A stretch of DNA of 64,000 nt from Physcomitrium patens. Its lineage: Eukaryota; Streptophyta; Bryopsida; Funariales; Funariaceae. This document shows positions 30,881-44,837 of this stretch, in pieces; position 1 is the first letter of the stretch, and each line of letters opens with the position of its first letter. A model generated the notes under the pieces. The model was not told the origin of the DNA. It made no database searches and saw only the letters and a program-made list of their open reading frames with translations. A program made the translations under genes and the position numbers. The stretch lies in contig NC_037273.1 of NCBI RefSeq assembly GCF_000002425.4, positions 3,203,297 through 3,267,296 of the forward strand. The letters run 5' to 3'.

Positions 30881-31697
30881 AGCATCGCTACCTTCATCAT
30901 GGTAGTCGACATCTACAACTTTAATACAAAGTTCTTTAGAAAGGTTATCCCATTTATGATGCAAAGTGGCAACCTGTACAAAATCTCATCCATTACCAAG
31001 AGACAATTTGGAGATACCATTAGAAATGAAACAAAGATGTTCCGCATTAGTAGAAGAGGATTAATTGTAATAGGATATAGATAAGATAATTGTATAGATA
31101 ATTAGAACCATGGAAATTTTTAGAATTGAAGTTATATTAGTGAACCAAGTAGGATCTACCATGGAACATTCTAGAAAGAATTTAGGGCAATTATTTAGGT
31201 GGAGACTACTATAGAATCTTCTAAAAAAGGCTTAAGGTGGTTATCTAATTAGGGCTTATTATAAAACCTTCTAAAATAGGAATTTAAGGTGATTATTTAG
31301 ATAGGATCCATCATCTATAAACATTCTAGAAAGTCCAGAGTGATAAGATAAGGTATAAATAAAATGGCCAAGGCCTTTTGAAGCATCTCATGAAGTATGG
31401 CCTTTGACCTTTTTTCTTAGTAAAATTTGGTTTTGCATCTTTTTATTTAGTTCTATTTTCGTTTGCTCAGTTTTATCTTTGAGGTCCTATTTTGTTTAAT
31501 TCTATTCAATTTTGCTCTGGTCCAGTATGTCCTATCTTATAATGAGGTTTTAAGTTATTGTGGATTAGAAGGATCTTGGATACTTGAAATAGATCAGTCT
31601 TATTTCACATAAGATTTCTATTTTTAGAATATTGATAAGTTTATAAAATCTATAATAGTTGCAAATCTATTCTTACTTTTGTTGAGAGTGAGAATCA
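30881..31697 (+). other. Putative 3' end or LTR of element G, with HSE-like motifs
   Basis: No gene. Contains repeated CTTCTAAAA and ATTCTAGAAAG motifs. GAA 31164, TTC 31169, GAA 31174 form a perfect three-unit heat-shock-like element, and TTCTAGAA recurs near 31324. Position after pol suggests a 3' LTR, but without a 5' partner I cannot mark its ends. Confidence 0.4.
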
Positions 31698-32183
31698 TGT
31701 CCTTGACTAAAAGGAACTAGAAAGTCACTCAAATATGATATAATATTGAACTAGAGTGGCTATTGCCAAAAACAAGAAAACTAAAAAGTCTTGGAATAAG
31801 ACTAAAAACTAGAAAGATGTTAACAAGAGTGAAGAAGGCTTCATTCTTGCCTCCATATATACTTTCTAACTAGGAGCTATGCGGCAATATTCTATAGGAC
31901 CTCCAACATGTATTGACTTTACTAGCCACATGTTTTAACTTGAAAGGCAAGTTATTTATATGTATACCATATAATTAGCTTGTTCCACAAGCTACTACAT
32001 GGAGTTAACTTGTTCCACAAGCTACCAACATGTGATTAACTTGTTGGCCAAATTTCTAACCTATAAACACATCTAAAGTTAAAATTGCATCTATGAAGCT
32101 TTTAGGAAGCTTTTTTAGAAGACTTTATGAAATTAATGTATATTTACCTATTTCTACCTAATCATATGAGTAACTATTGGAAA

Positions 32184-32225
<42 letters not shown>

Positions 32226-32229
32226 GACA
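31698..32229 (-). repeat. Old solo LTR related to element C
   Basis: Aligns by eye with the element C LTR over most of its length: GGCTATTGCCAAAAACAAGA, GTGAAGAAGGCTTCATTCTT, and the end ATATCCGTGACA (C: ATGTCCGTGACA). It has many substitutions and a TA expansion at about 32189-32220. No element C internal sequence is adjacent and no target duplication is clear. Confidence 0.7.
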
Positions 32230-32236
32230 ATAGAAA

Positions 32237-33820
32237 TACAACAATAATTCTATTAAGTCTAATAAAATCTTAAATAAACTTTAAATAAACCTTAATAATC
32301 TTAATTGAACTTTAATCAATTCAAAATAAATTTAAAAGAAGTTATAAAAAAAATACAAAGAAGTCCTAAAATAACCTCAAAAAAATAACAAGAAATGTTT
32401 TAAAAATATAAAAATAAACCTTAAAAGAAATAAAAATAATCTTAAAAAATTACTAGAAAGAAAAACTTACAAAAAAATACCAAAGAGTCCTAAAAAATAC
32501 TAAAAATAAAAATCTTAAATAAATCCTAATCAAATTCTAATTTAATTCTAATTTAATTCTAATTAGATCTTTAATTGAACCTTAACATAATTCTAAGTTA
32601 AATCCTTATTGAATCTATAATTGAATCTTAACCAAATTTTAGGCCAAATCTTAATTCAAATCCTAATTGAACCTTAATCAAATCCTTGGTCAAATCTTAA
32701 CAAAATCTTAATGAATCATAAACCTTAGAAAAATCATAAACCAAATCTTAAGAAAATTCTAATAAAACTCTAAATCTTAAACAAGTTCTTATAAAATCCT
32801 ATAGCAGATTGAAATTTCAACAATTAATGATCAAACTATTGATATGAACTCAAATTTTGCACGCTTCTTAATAACTTAGTTAAAAACTAGTACAGAAAGA
32901 TGAAATTAATTGCACTTACCAATTGAGAGAATTTGCAAGATAATTCAATCAGATATTGAGCAACCTCCTACTCTAACCTAAATATTGAACTTTTAATACC
33001 AATATGTCCTTTTTGGATTTTTTAAGTAAAATTTCACTTAAATGTTAGAAATTAAGTCTAGTATCTATATAAAAAAATTCATTTCAATCCAATTAAAAAA
33101 TTCTAATAGTCTTAAAAACACTCATTAATCCTCAAATTCCAATTTCTAAGACCTAAACCCACAAAAATCTTCATATACTTCAATCAAACCATTTGATTGA
33201 TTTCAAAATTTTCATACATATTTACAACTAATACACCAATATATTACCTAAATTTCACTTGTATACATACTACAAAACTCAAGAAATCTTCAAATTTGTT
33301 AATATATTTTTATTTTTCATATTCTAATCCTACTAAGAATATAATAAACTTTGAAAATCTCTCAAAATCTCAATATTGATTTAAAATGACATAAAATCAA
33401 TGCCCAAAAATCTCTCCTTAAGTTTTTTTTCAAATCTTACTCTTCAATCTACCAAAAATCCTAGAGTCACCATATAGACATGATTTTGTACCTCAGGATC
33501 TGATTTCAATCCTAGTTGACAACAAGTCTTCTCCGGCTATCAATTTTAAATAATTTGAAGTAAATTTTACTTTAATATATTTTTAATTCTTTCTTAAACA
33601 TGCCTATATTAATTTCTTCTCTCATTTATTTTGATTTTGTTCATTTATGCCTTTACAAAGTAACTAGAAGTTCTATTTATAAAAAATAATATTAAGATTA
33701 AATCTTTTACTATCTTTTTATTATTTATCTTTATTTTTCTATTACATCTTTTTATTAGACTCTTCTATAATAATATCCATGTTTTTATTTTTCACTATAT
33801 AATCATGTTAATACACAACA
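32237..33820 (-). repeat. LTR1 of element F1 (1.58 kb)
   Basis: AT-rich sequence with runs of CTTAATCAAATC type. Matches 37036-38475 and 44838-46388 by eye. Starts TACAACAAT (others TGCAACAAT) and ends ACACAACA. The next bases TCTACCCCCTTTAAAC are the complement of a purine tract, so the element is on the minus strand. Confidence 0.65.
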
Positions 33821-35900
33821 TCTACCCCCTTTAAACTTGTACATCCTTTGATATGCATCAAATAATTCAAATCTTATTTGATTTATATTATGTTCTCTAT
33901 ATCTTCATCCACATATGCTTCATCATTTTTGTTATGTAAGTCAAAATCATCTTCTTATCTTGAAAGTTTTATGTCATCAACAAGATTGTTTATATTTATT
34001 TTCATTTATCTTTATTTGAATGTCTTCACTTGCTTTCTTACAATTGGTATTTTTAACCTTAATCTATCTACTTCTTGTAATTAATAAGTTACATTATCAT
34101 AAATATTTGTTACCACATATGGTCTAAACCAATATTTAGAAAACTTCCTTAAAGTACTATGTTGATTGTATAAACTACTATCATAGACCAAAATCCAATC
34201 ACCTTCTTCAATTGCCTTAGGTCTCAATTAATATTACTTATCAAATTGTGCCTTATTTTGTAACCTTATTCTTTTTAACCTTTCTAATGTTATTTCCACA
34301 TCTTTTGGTCTTTATTCAAATTTTTGAATTCTAATAGCTAAAAGTTCTTTTCTTATCAATTCATCTTCTCATGGTAATACATTCCAAGTAAGTACTTTCT
34401 CTTCAATTGGCATAATAGATTTTTAATTTGTCATGAGCTCAATAGGCATTTATTTCATTATCGAACTATGCAATATTCAATCAATCCACATTACAAATGG
34501 CAAAAGTTAAGGCCATTTTTAACCTTCCTATTACATACTTTAACTAATGCTTTCATAATTGGTAGATAATCATGTTTACTTTTTGTATTTCCTTCAAAAT
34601 TATTGGAAATAATCAATAATAACTTAATTCCACATCTTTTAAAAAAATCAAGAGTTTTTTGTGCATTTAATTCTCCATGATTTTTAACAATTTTTCTTAC
34701 ACATCTATAGCAACAAATAACATCTTCAAGTAAAAATGTACAAATTTCTTCTAAAGACTTTATTTCCAATGCTCTATCTTCTACTTAGTTTGATAGAATT
34801 TCACAAACTAGAACTAAATATCTCATATGTCATAATCCAATTAGTATAATAACCAAGTCAACAACCTATTTAAAATCAATAGCAAAAAGATATGTTGGAT
34901 ATAGATTATTTCAATGTCATACATTAGAATATGCTTGATAAGTTTCACACAATTTTATAAATAAAAACATATCTCGATACATATTTTTTTAGCAATATTG
35001 TTCTTAGAATTTAGCAAAAGTAGTCCAAATTTTCCTATGGCTAGTCCATAAAATATTGTAGAATCTTTTTAGTAGTTTTTATTGATCTTCTTTATTTCCT
35101 ATCACTCATTTTAGCATCTCAATTCTTTTCTTTGGTCTCTTCTATAAAAATCCTTCTTGAAGAAGAATCCATATGATTTTTTTTTATTTATTTAAATATT
35201 TTTTTAGACCAATTTTCTTATTTAGTGAAGGTATTAAAATAATAATTAATATTCAATAATATTTTTTCTTAAAGCTCCTCAATAAACAACTTGTCTTGCT
35301 TATTAAGATTTGATACTAAATAGAATTTTGATCCTACATCATCAATGTCTTCAACCATCTCATCTTCTCTTTCACATTTGACTTAAGACAACATGTCCAC
35401 TACAAAATTGTACTTTTTAGCAACATGAATAAATTTTAGATTAATTAATTTAATATAATTAATTTATTTTACTATTGCAATAGTTGGTATTGAATAATTA
35501 GTAATCATTCTAAACAAAGCTTTATGTTGGTTCTTAGCAATATTTGCATAAATTGAAAGAATATCTATAGGAATTTTTCAACCTATTTCTCAACTTATTG
35601 CACCTAGTATTGTAGCTGCAGTTCTTAATAATGCTTTTTGAGGTGTCTTTTATTTTTTATTATAGAAATGGCCAAAGTCAAAAATCTACTTATCTCTATA
35701 CTTCCATCAAAGTCATCATCTATCATAGTGCCATAACTTGCACTTTCTTGTGTTGCTATTCTATAAATTATTAAATAGTCTTGAATCAATGCTCTCATAC
35801 CTCCCTAGCCAAAATCGGTTTGAAAGAAATCTCCAATATCTTTTAATGCCACCTTTCCATCTTTTCATAAAATAACTCCCTATTGTATCATATCATTAAA
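33821..35900 (-). pseudogene. Element F1 pol remnant (integrase region)
   Basis: The only long open piece is 34491-34769 (92 codons), with EEICTFLLEDVICCYRC and MKALVKVCNRKVKN readable. This resembles the integrase core of fungal/moss-type gypsy elements. Reverse transcriptase is missing, so the copy is internally deleted. Confidence 0.55.
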
Positions 35901-37035
35901 TCTATTCTAATCTTTCCTAATATGAAAAATATTATCATATCAAATACATCTTTGTATATATCCTTATTTAGGAATAGCTTTTAAATTGATTGTAGAAGTC
36001 TTTTTTTTAAGTCTTGCTAATTTTATTTGAAGATTTCACACACCACATATAATTTCTTCAACTCTCATATCTTCTTTTTTTGATGTAGATGCTTAAGATT
36101 GAATAATAGGCATTGTTGGTCATATTACATGTACTTGAGTTTTAGATGCTTGTACTACTCTTAGAATATTAACCCTCTCCTTCAACTTCTCTTATTTTGT
36201 AAGTAAATCTTTAGCTTCTTTATAATTTTTCTACTTCATTATCAATACTTCATCTTCTTCTTTATTTTCAAGAAGCAACTTCAATTTTTCTTATTATTTT
36301 CTATTGGCTCCTAAAGAAAATAATTCAACCTTCTTTGGCTCTAATGTTTATTTTTCAACCTTCAATAATTAAAAATATTTCATTTCAAATTCTTTTATTA
36401 GCTCTATTGCTTATAAATTCTTATTAGACTATTCAATCTATTTTAGAAATAATTTCTTAGTAAGACAATCAGTGTCTTTAAAGAAATATTTGTCTTTTAA
36501 TGCATGTAAAAATATCTCCCATGAACTCCTATAATGCCTCATAATTGATATAACATATTCTTGTATCTCCAGTACTATGGTAAGTCGAAATAGCTCAATC
36601 ATCTCTTTTTCAAAATCCAATTTAATTCCATTTTTTGCATATAACAACTTAGACACTTTGAGATGTTTCTTCTATCAAATTGATCAATCTTGTTAACCAT
36701 TGCTTGCAATGCTTTGATTGTCAAAGCTTCTTTGCAATTATTACTTTGTTGTTATTGCATAGATAATATAAAAGCTTGAAATATGCTTGCAATGGTTATA
36801 TCCATATATATACCTTATCTTTTAGTGAAAATTTTACTAGTAGCTCTACTTGAGGCTCTTTCCATAGCTCTTTCAAAATTCTTGTTCTTCTTATCTATTA
36901 AATAAAAATAAAAAATAAAAAAATTTTAATACCTTCTACCTTAAGCTTTTACATAGGATTCACTACTTATATCATATTATATGTGTTCTTGCTTGAAAAT
37001 GCATTGAGCACCTTGCTATGGAAGGTAAGTAGAAA
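35901..37035 (-). pseudogene. Element F1 gag remnant
   Basis: Contains 36438-36656 (72 codons) with SWEIFLHALKDKYFFKDT, matching the fragment at 473-661. It lies next to the 5' LTR, as gag should. Frames are otherwise broken. Confidence 0.6.
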
Positions 37036-38475
37036 TGCAACAATAATTCTACTAAGTCTAATAGAATCTTAAATAAATTTTAAATAAATCTTAATAATCC
37101 TAATCAAACTTTGATGAATCTAATATAAATTTAAAAGAAGTTACAAAAAGAATACAAAAAAGTTCTAAAATAATCTCAAAAAAAATAGTAAGAAATTTTT
37201 AAAAAATATATAAATAAATTTTAAAAAATCCTAATCAAATCTTAATTTAACCTTAATTAAAACTCTCATGAATCTTAACCAAAATTTAAGTCAAATCCTA
37301 ATTGAATCCCTAATTGAACCTTAGCCAAATCTTATATCAAATCTTAATTAAAGCCCTAAAGAAATTCTAAACCTTAAACAAATCTTAAACCAAATCCTAA
37401 GTAAATCCTAATCAAACTCTAAATCTTAAACAAACTCTTAATAATTCCTATAGCAGATTAAAACTTCAAAAATTAATGATAAAATCATTGATATCAATTC
37501 AAATTTTGTACACTTCTTAATAATTTAGTTAGAAACTAGTAAAAAAAAGATGAAATTGATTGCACTTATTAATTAAGAGAAATGCAAGATAATCCAATCA
37601 GATATTAAGTAGCCTCCTATCCTAGCCAAAATGTTGAACTTCCAACGTCAATATCTTCTTTTTGAATATTTTAATTATTCTCAAATTTTATCTAAATTTT
37701 AGAAATTAAATTTAATATCTATATAAAAAAATTCATTTCAATCCAATTACAAATTTTTAGAGATCTTAAAAATATTCATTACCCTCAAACTCCAATTTCT
37801 AAGACTTCAATCCACAAAAGCCCTCATATACTTCAATTGAGACATTTAGTTGATCTCAAAATTTTCATACACATTGACAACCAATACACCAATACAGTGC
37901 CTAAATTTCACTTGTATAAATACTACAAAATTCAAGAAATCCTCAAATTTGTAAACATAATTTTATTTTTTATATCCTAATTCTACTAAAAACATCACTA
38001 AATTTGAAAATCCCTCAAAATCTCAATATTGATTTAAATGACCTAAAACTAATGCCTAAAAATCTCTCATTAAGTTTGCCCTTAAATATTATTCTTTGAT
38101 CTACCAAAAAATCCTAAAGTCACCATATAGACATGGTTTTGTGCCTCGAGGTTTGATTTCAATCTTGGTTGACAATTGGTCTTCTTTGGATATTAATTTT
38201 ACATAATTTGAGGTAAATTTTGCTTTAATCTATTATTAATTTTTTTTAAAATATGCCTATATTAATTTCTTCTTTTATTTACTTTGATTTGGCTCATTTA
38301 TGCCCCTATAAAGTAAATAGAAGTATTTTTAAAAAAAAATAGTATTAAGACTAAATCTTTTATTACCTTTTTATTAATTATTTTTATTTTTTTCTTTTAC
38401 ATATTTTTATTAGGCTCTTCTATAATAACATCCATATTTTTAATTTTTACTATATAGTCATGTCATTACACAACA
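37036..38475 (-). repeat. LTR2 of element F1 (5' LTR, 1.44 kb)
   Basis: Starts TGCAACAATAATTC, ends TTACACAACA; matches LTR1 at 32237-33820. Flanks do not show a target duplication. Confidence 0.65.
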
Positions 38476-38787
38476 ACGGTCTTCTTCAAGTATCAATTCT
38501 TAATATTTTGAAGTTATTTTTGCTAAAATACATTCTTAATTTTCTCTTAAAAATACCTTTATTAATTATTTATCTCATTTTTTTTATTTTGCTCATTTTT
38601 TTTCCTATAAGTTAAATAGAAGTTTCTTTAATAAGAAGATAGTATTAGAAATTATTAAATTTTACTACTTCCTTATCTATTATTTATATTTCTAAGATAG
38701 TTCGCTAAAATATTCTCATTTAAGCTCCTCTATAATAAAATGTTTCTTTTCTTCTTTCACCTAATAGACATTATTACACAATATGTT
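38476..38787 (-). repeat. Truncated LTR of element F2
   Basis: Matches only the last 310 bp or so of the F LTR (from CTTCTTCAAGTATCAATTC to ACCTAATAGACATTATTACACAATA). It is joined directly to LTR2 of F1, so the rest was lost at the junction. Confidence 0.55.
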
Positions 38788-40195
38788 TTTCTTCATAAAT
38801 ACATGCATCTTCTAATGTATATCAATGATTCTTCAATTTGTTGATATAAGACACTTTTCATCTTAGTCAAATTCTTACTCTTTAATTTTTTCTTCTACTT
38901 TCATTTTAATATCATTTAATAGATTTTTTTCTTCATCAAAATATGTACATGCACCTCTTTACTTAAGTAATTTGATTCACTTGCCTGCAATAGGTGTCTT
39001 CAATTTTATTCCATCAACTTCTTGTACCAAGTATGTATCATTATTACAAACTTCTATTATAGCATATGATCTAAATTAATGCTTAAAAAACTTTCATAAT
39101 ATAGTATGTTGGTTATCCAAACTATTATCATAGACTAAGATCCAATTACCTTCTTCAATTGTTTTAGGTCGTAGTTAGTGTGTTTTATCAATTTTTTCTT
39201 TATTCACTTTTTTTATTTTTTTCAACCTTTCTATTGATATTTTAATATTTTCAAGTCTTTTTTCTAATTTTTGAATCTTTAATACTAAAAGCTCTTCTCT
39301 ATTAAGATTTTTTTTTTAAAGCAACACTTTTTATGTAGATACTATTTTTTCTATTGGCATAATTGGCTTTTATCCATATATTAACTCAAAAGGCATATGA
39401 TCAGTTAATATACTATAAATTTTGTGATCTGCCAATAATACTAATGATAGTAGAAAAGCCATTAATGTACTTTTTTGTTGCATATCTTTATTAATGTATT
39501 AACTATAAGTAAATGTCTATGCTTACTATTTTCATTACCTTCTAGATTATATTTTATTATCAAAGAAAGTTTAATTTTCATCCTACTAAAGAGTTATCTT
39601 GTTCCTTTGCATCCAATTCACCTTTATCTACAATGATTTTTTCAATATAATCATAGCATCATTCAATTTCATTTAAGAGAAATTCACATACAATTTCAGT
39701 ACTTTTTGTTTTTAATGCTTATCTTTCAATCATATTTAATAAATCTTCATGTACAAGTATCAAATACTTCATTTGTCCATCTTCTATAAGTATTGCTATT
39801 AAATCCACAATCCACTTATAATATAGTACTAGAAGATAAGTTGGATGTAATCTATTTTAATATAAAATATTAGAATAAAATTGAAAAATCTCATACGATC
39901 CTATAAAATCAGCCACATCTTTGTACATGCCTTTCTATCAATAATTCTCTTTCAATTTAGTAAAAGTTGTTCAAATTTTTTGAAGTCATGTCTACAAACT
40001 CTTATGGAATTTCTTAATAATATTTTAGTAAGCTTTTAAATCACATATCACTAGTTTTTTCTTCTTTTGTGCTTCTATAAATATCTATCATATAAAAAAT
40101 ATCCATAGTCTTTCTTATGGATTTTCTTAAATTTTTGATCTATCTAACCTTCTTATTACTTTAATGTGCTTAAATACTTTCCAAAATCTTTCCAT
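38788..40195 (-). pseudogene. Element F2 integrase/pol tail remnant
   Basis: No long ORF, but the DNA aligns by eye with 33821-34900 of F1, including the ACCTTCTTCAATTG and ATTGGCATAAT regions. Heavily AT-biased. Confidence 0.45.
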
Positions 40196-41782
40196 TCATC
40201 TTCTGTGGTACACTAGTATATAAGTTTCTAATTGTGTATTCAAATATACATCTTCTTCTTTTGATAATGCATTAATATAAAATTTTGTATCCACATTATC
40301 TTCCAAATCAATTATATCTTCTTCATTGTAATACCTTGCTCTTAATAATATATTTATAATTAAATTATCTTTTCTTGCAATATATTTAAACTTTAGATTT
40401 ATAGATTTGATATATGCTATCCATTTTAACATAGCAATATCAAAAGTTAAATAACTTGTAATCATGCCCAATAAAGATAGATAATTTGATTCCATAACTA
40501 TCAATGCATCAATTAATTTTTTTATTTTATTTTTCATTGCTATTACTACAATACATAATTTCCTTTTGATTTGTGCATATGTCCTTTGTTTAGTATTCAA
40601 AACCTTTGTTCCAAATCTTATTACATGTTTGTTTCTTTTTTCATTATTTTGTTCAATTTCCCAACCTATTCTAATTGGACTTGTATCAAGTGCTAATATC
40701 ACTAACCTTCTACATTCATAATTTACTTTCTTCAAAGTTGAAGGTGAATAAAGAATTTTTTTTTAATTTTTCTATAGCTTTTTTTTGTTCTTCTTTCTTT
40801 TAAAATTTTTGATTCTTTCTTAACAACTCATACAATGAATCTACTACAAATAAAAAATAGAATATCCATATATAACAAAAAATACATATTTCTAAAAATC
40901 TTCCAACTTCTGTTATATTTGTACATTCTTTCATCTTTTTAATAATATCAATCTTTTCAATACTTGGCTTATGTCCATATAATCTATATATGTAGCTAAT
41001 AATAGATATTTTATTAATTATAAATATAGATTTAATATCCAACAAGGTCAAATATACCTCTTTCAATTGTTATAAAATCTTTTCATAATCCATGATGTGA
41101 TTTGCAATAAATCTTTGACAAATCTTTTAATTCAATATTTCAAATTTTTCTTCATTTATATATCTTTTAATTAGAACATCATCTAAGAATGGCATAGTCT
41201 TCTTTGATATAAAATCTCTCAACAATTTTTTTATTCCATTCATCATATAAATCACTAAATTAGTAGTCCTTTGAAGCAATGTACACATTCTTACTAAACC
41301 CAATAGAGTCTTTATAGTAGTTAAATCTCTACTTTGTAATACCAATTAAAATTGATAATATTAAGAATAAAGATCATCCATTAAATAGATTATTTTCCTA
41401 ATAAATACTTTTAAAAATTCATTCATAATTGGACTTGAATCTATATTTCTAATAGTCACTTTATTCACAAGTTGCATATCTTATATAAATTTTATTGTTT
41501 CATTTTTTTTAGTACTTAAAATCATTGATTAGAATAATATACAATAAATGGTTTTAAAATCCTCATTTTAATATTTTCATTGAGTAAATCTATAAACTTA
41601 GATAAATGTGCTCTTAGTACTAGAGTTAGTTGTAAATTCCATAGTTCATGAGGAATAATAAAAATAACCATAGGTACTATAATATTTGAGTCAATATATC
41701 TAATTTCATGTGCTTCAAATGTAAAAGCTTCTCTATGTTGTGAAATCATGTCTTTAAAATATTTTTCTTTATAATTTGTCAA
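40196..41782 (-). pseudogene. pol: Element F2 RT and RNase H remnant
   Basis: Four open minus-strand pieces in the right order. 41522-41782 precedes RT (MVIFIIPHELWNLQ). 41127-41345 carries LGLVRMCTLLQRTTNLVIYM and MPFLDDV, a decayed RT active site. 40800-41066 has the RT thumb (GHKPSIEKIDIIKKMKECT). 40196-40735 is RNase H (LALDTSPIRIGWEIEQ, SNYLSLLGMI, MLKWIAYIKS). Typical of a second gypsy lineage distinct from A/C; not functional. Confidence 0.7.
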
Positions 41783-44700
41783 AAATCCATCACATTCAAC
41801 TTTTAATCCATCTAATGTAGCATTTATAAATTCATGCCTTATCTTTCTAAAATCCCTTAAATTTTATTGTATAAATACTCTACTCACCTTTTCTTCATAA
41901 TCTAATAGTAGTATCAAAGCCATTGATTTTAATTTTTTTTATCATTGATTTATACTTAATTTCAACACACCTCAAGGTGACTTAAATTTTTTATAATTAT
42001 TTAAATTTTATCATAAATTTCTTTAGAACATACATTAATAACTCTATTTTTTCTTCATAATCTATATTGCAATAAATAATTTAATTCTTCCATAGTATTT
42101 GCTAATCCTACTTCTTCAAATGTTCTTAAAATTAATTTATTTTCAACTAATTTTCTTTTTTTAAAACTTTTTTTAATATTTTTCAATAAAATATTTTTCC
42201 ATCTTTTTTATCTTTTAAATATTATTAAATGATAATAAACAATCTTATGTTAATCTAATAAAATTAATAAATAATATCTTTTTTTTTAAACCAAGTAAAA
42301 GTATTTTTTTATAACCCATTACAATCTTGTTTTACAATGGTGTACGATAAAAATCCTTAAGATCTTCAAAATTTTCATTTAATAGTAGCTTCTCTCATAA
42401 CTTATTGCAATCTCTTTCATAATTGATGGAAATAATTAAAAATTGAATTATTTTTTTTCATCTTTACTTCTTATTTTTACATAAGTTGAATCATTATCTA
42501 TAGTCTTTATCTCCATTTGCAATATATGATTGTTCCAATATAATAGGATATGTATACATATCTTATGTGAAAAAACATTATTCATAAATAATATCTTCTA
42601 TCATTACCTTAATATTTAGACAAGTCTCATGTAAATTTTTTTTTGAATTAGTTGCTATTCTTATTATTTACCTATTTTTAATATCAATAGGCCGTTTTTT
42701 TATATATATAGCTCTTTTGACATCAAATTGATTTCAAAATCAAAATAAATTAATATTAAAATTGTTAATTTTAATTTCTTTAATTTTATTAAAATTTCTA
42801 TAATAGATCTTATCTAATAATTTTTAGAATAATGACTAGAAGCTTGAATAAAATATTTTTCTTTGATAAATCTAATTTATGAAATATCACCAAAAATTTG
42901 CATTTCAATCTCTTCATCTATACTACTTTTTATTGTCTTTGTTCTTTGTACATTTGATATCATAATATCTTTTATAGTTTTTTTTTTTTTTTTTTTTTTT
43001 TGTATCAATAATAACTTCATAAAATTCACGTTTTGCAATCCTTAGAATCTTATCAATTATAAATTCAATCTTTCTACCAAAAATTTGTTCTTCTTCAATT
43101 TTGTAGTAGCTTCAATATTCAATTGTAATTTATAAGTAGGAGCCTTCTTTTTTTCAAAAAATCTCTTTTCTTTATAAAAATATTTTTTATTGTCTCTTCA
43201 TATACAAGATTTTTTTGTTGTCATGTTTTTCTCTCCTTGTAGTCATTTTTGATGGCCTTTCATTATTTTCATCTTTCCTTCATTTTTCTTCAATTAATGA
43301 TTTATGATGAATCCTTGCAATATATACATGAAGAAATAAACTACCTATTAGATCATTCCACTCAATAATTTTTTAAATATTATTTCTAAAATATTCTAAA
43401 TTATTTTTTGTAGATTTTTTCTTTTTAGCATAATTTATTACACATGACTACAAAAAACTAGATTTTCTTAAAAATTCAAGATTTATACTTAGATATTTAT
43501 TTGGATTTCTTCTTATTTAATATGATGATGCTTTATTGCTTGAGATTTTAAATATTTTTCTTATAAGTACCTTCATTTTTCATTTATCAAAGTTTGTCAT
43601 CAATTTTTTTCTTCTCCTTTAATTATATTATACCATCTTTGAGAAAAATAATTCTTTTTTGTAGTGTCTTTGTAAAAACTTCACACTTCTTTTTTGAATA
43701 ATCTACACTATCACATCACTTGTACCTATGCACTACACCTTCTATTGATCCTAATTTTTGTCTTATTCATACTCTTGATGTTTGATCATTCTCTTCAAGT
43801 TTTACAAATTTTATTTACAAATCTTTCATTTCACATATAATTTCATCAATGCTTATTTCTTCTTTCTTTGATGTAACTATTGATGGTTGAATCATAGACA
43901 TAGGATAATTAGTAGGTATTTTTACATTAGATGTTTGCAATAGTCTTTGAATACCTACCTTATCCTTTTTCTTTTTTTATTTTGCAAGTAATCCTTTTGC
44001 CTCTTTTAATTCTTCATAATTTGTTGTCAATCCTTATTTTTCTTCTTCTTTACTTTCAAGTAAAATTTCCAATTTTTCTTGCAACTCTTCATTAACTGCT
44101 TGAAAAAAAAAAATCTACTTTGCTTAGATATAGTAAGTATCTTTTTTTCTTTAATAAATAAGAATATTATCTTTTAAATTCTCTCAATAATTTTATTACT
44201 TGAAGATTCTTCTTAGGTCTTTTAATTCACTCAAAAAATGACTTTTTTGTAATCTAGTCACTATCTTCTAAGAAAAATTCATCTTTCAATACTTGAGAAA
44301 GTTTCTCCCATGAACCTCTAAAATATCCTATAATGGGCTTTACATGATTTTTTATTTTTGAAACAAAAGCTAATTCAAATAATTGAACCATCTCCTTCTC
44401 AAAAATATACTTCAATTCCATTTTTTTAACATAACACCTTTAATATCTTATAATATATTTTCCTTTGAATTGATCAATTTTATCAAAAATTTCTTAGAAA
44501 GCCTTGTTTGCCATGCCTTCTTTATAATCTTTAACTTGTTTTTTTTGCATAAATAAAAAAAAAGCCTCAAACATGCTTGTAGAGTTAGAATCAAAATATA
44601 TATATTTTCCTCAACTTGTAGCTCTACTTTCAACTCCACTTGAACTATCAATTGAAGTACCACTCAAAGCTCTTCCTTCTATTGTCTTTCCTTCTTTTTC

Positions 44701-44837
44701 TATAATTCAAATAAAACAAAAAATCCAAATACCTTCCATCTCAAGCTTTTAATATTGAGTTCACTAAATATAATATATAACAAGAATTCTTACTTAAATA
44801 TGTACGAAACACCTAGTTGTAGAAAGAAAATAGAAAA
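41783..44837 (-). pseudogene. Element F2 protease and gag region, decayed
   Basis: Extremely AT-rich with a poly-T tract near 42980-43001. From about 43700 to 44700 the DNA aligns with the gag blocks at 1-1078 and 35901-37035. One open piece is 44448-44663. No intact domain. Confidence 0.5.

Noticed and set aside
42980..43001. Poly-T tract as a Pol III terminator or poly(A) tail of a LINE
   Set aside because: No coding or promoter features of either kind nearby; it is one of many homopolymers in decayed AT-rich DNA.
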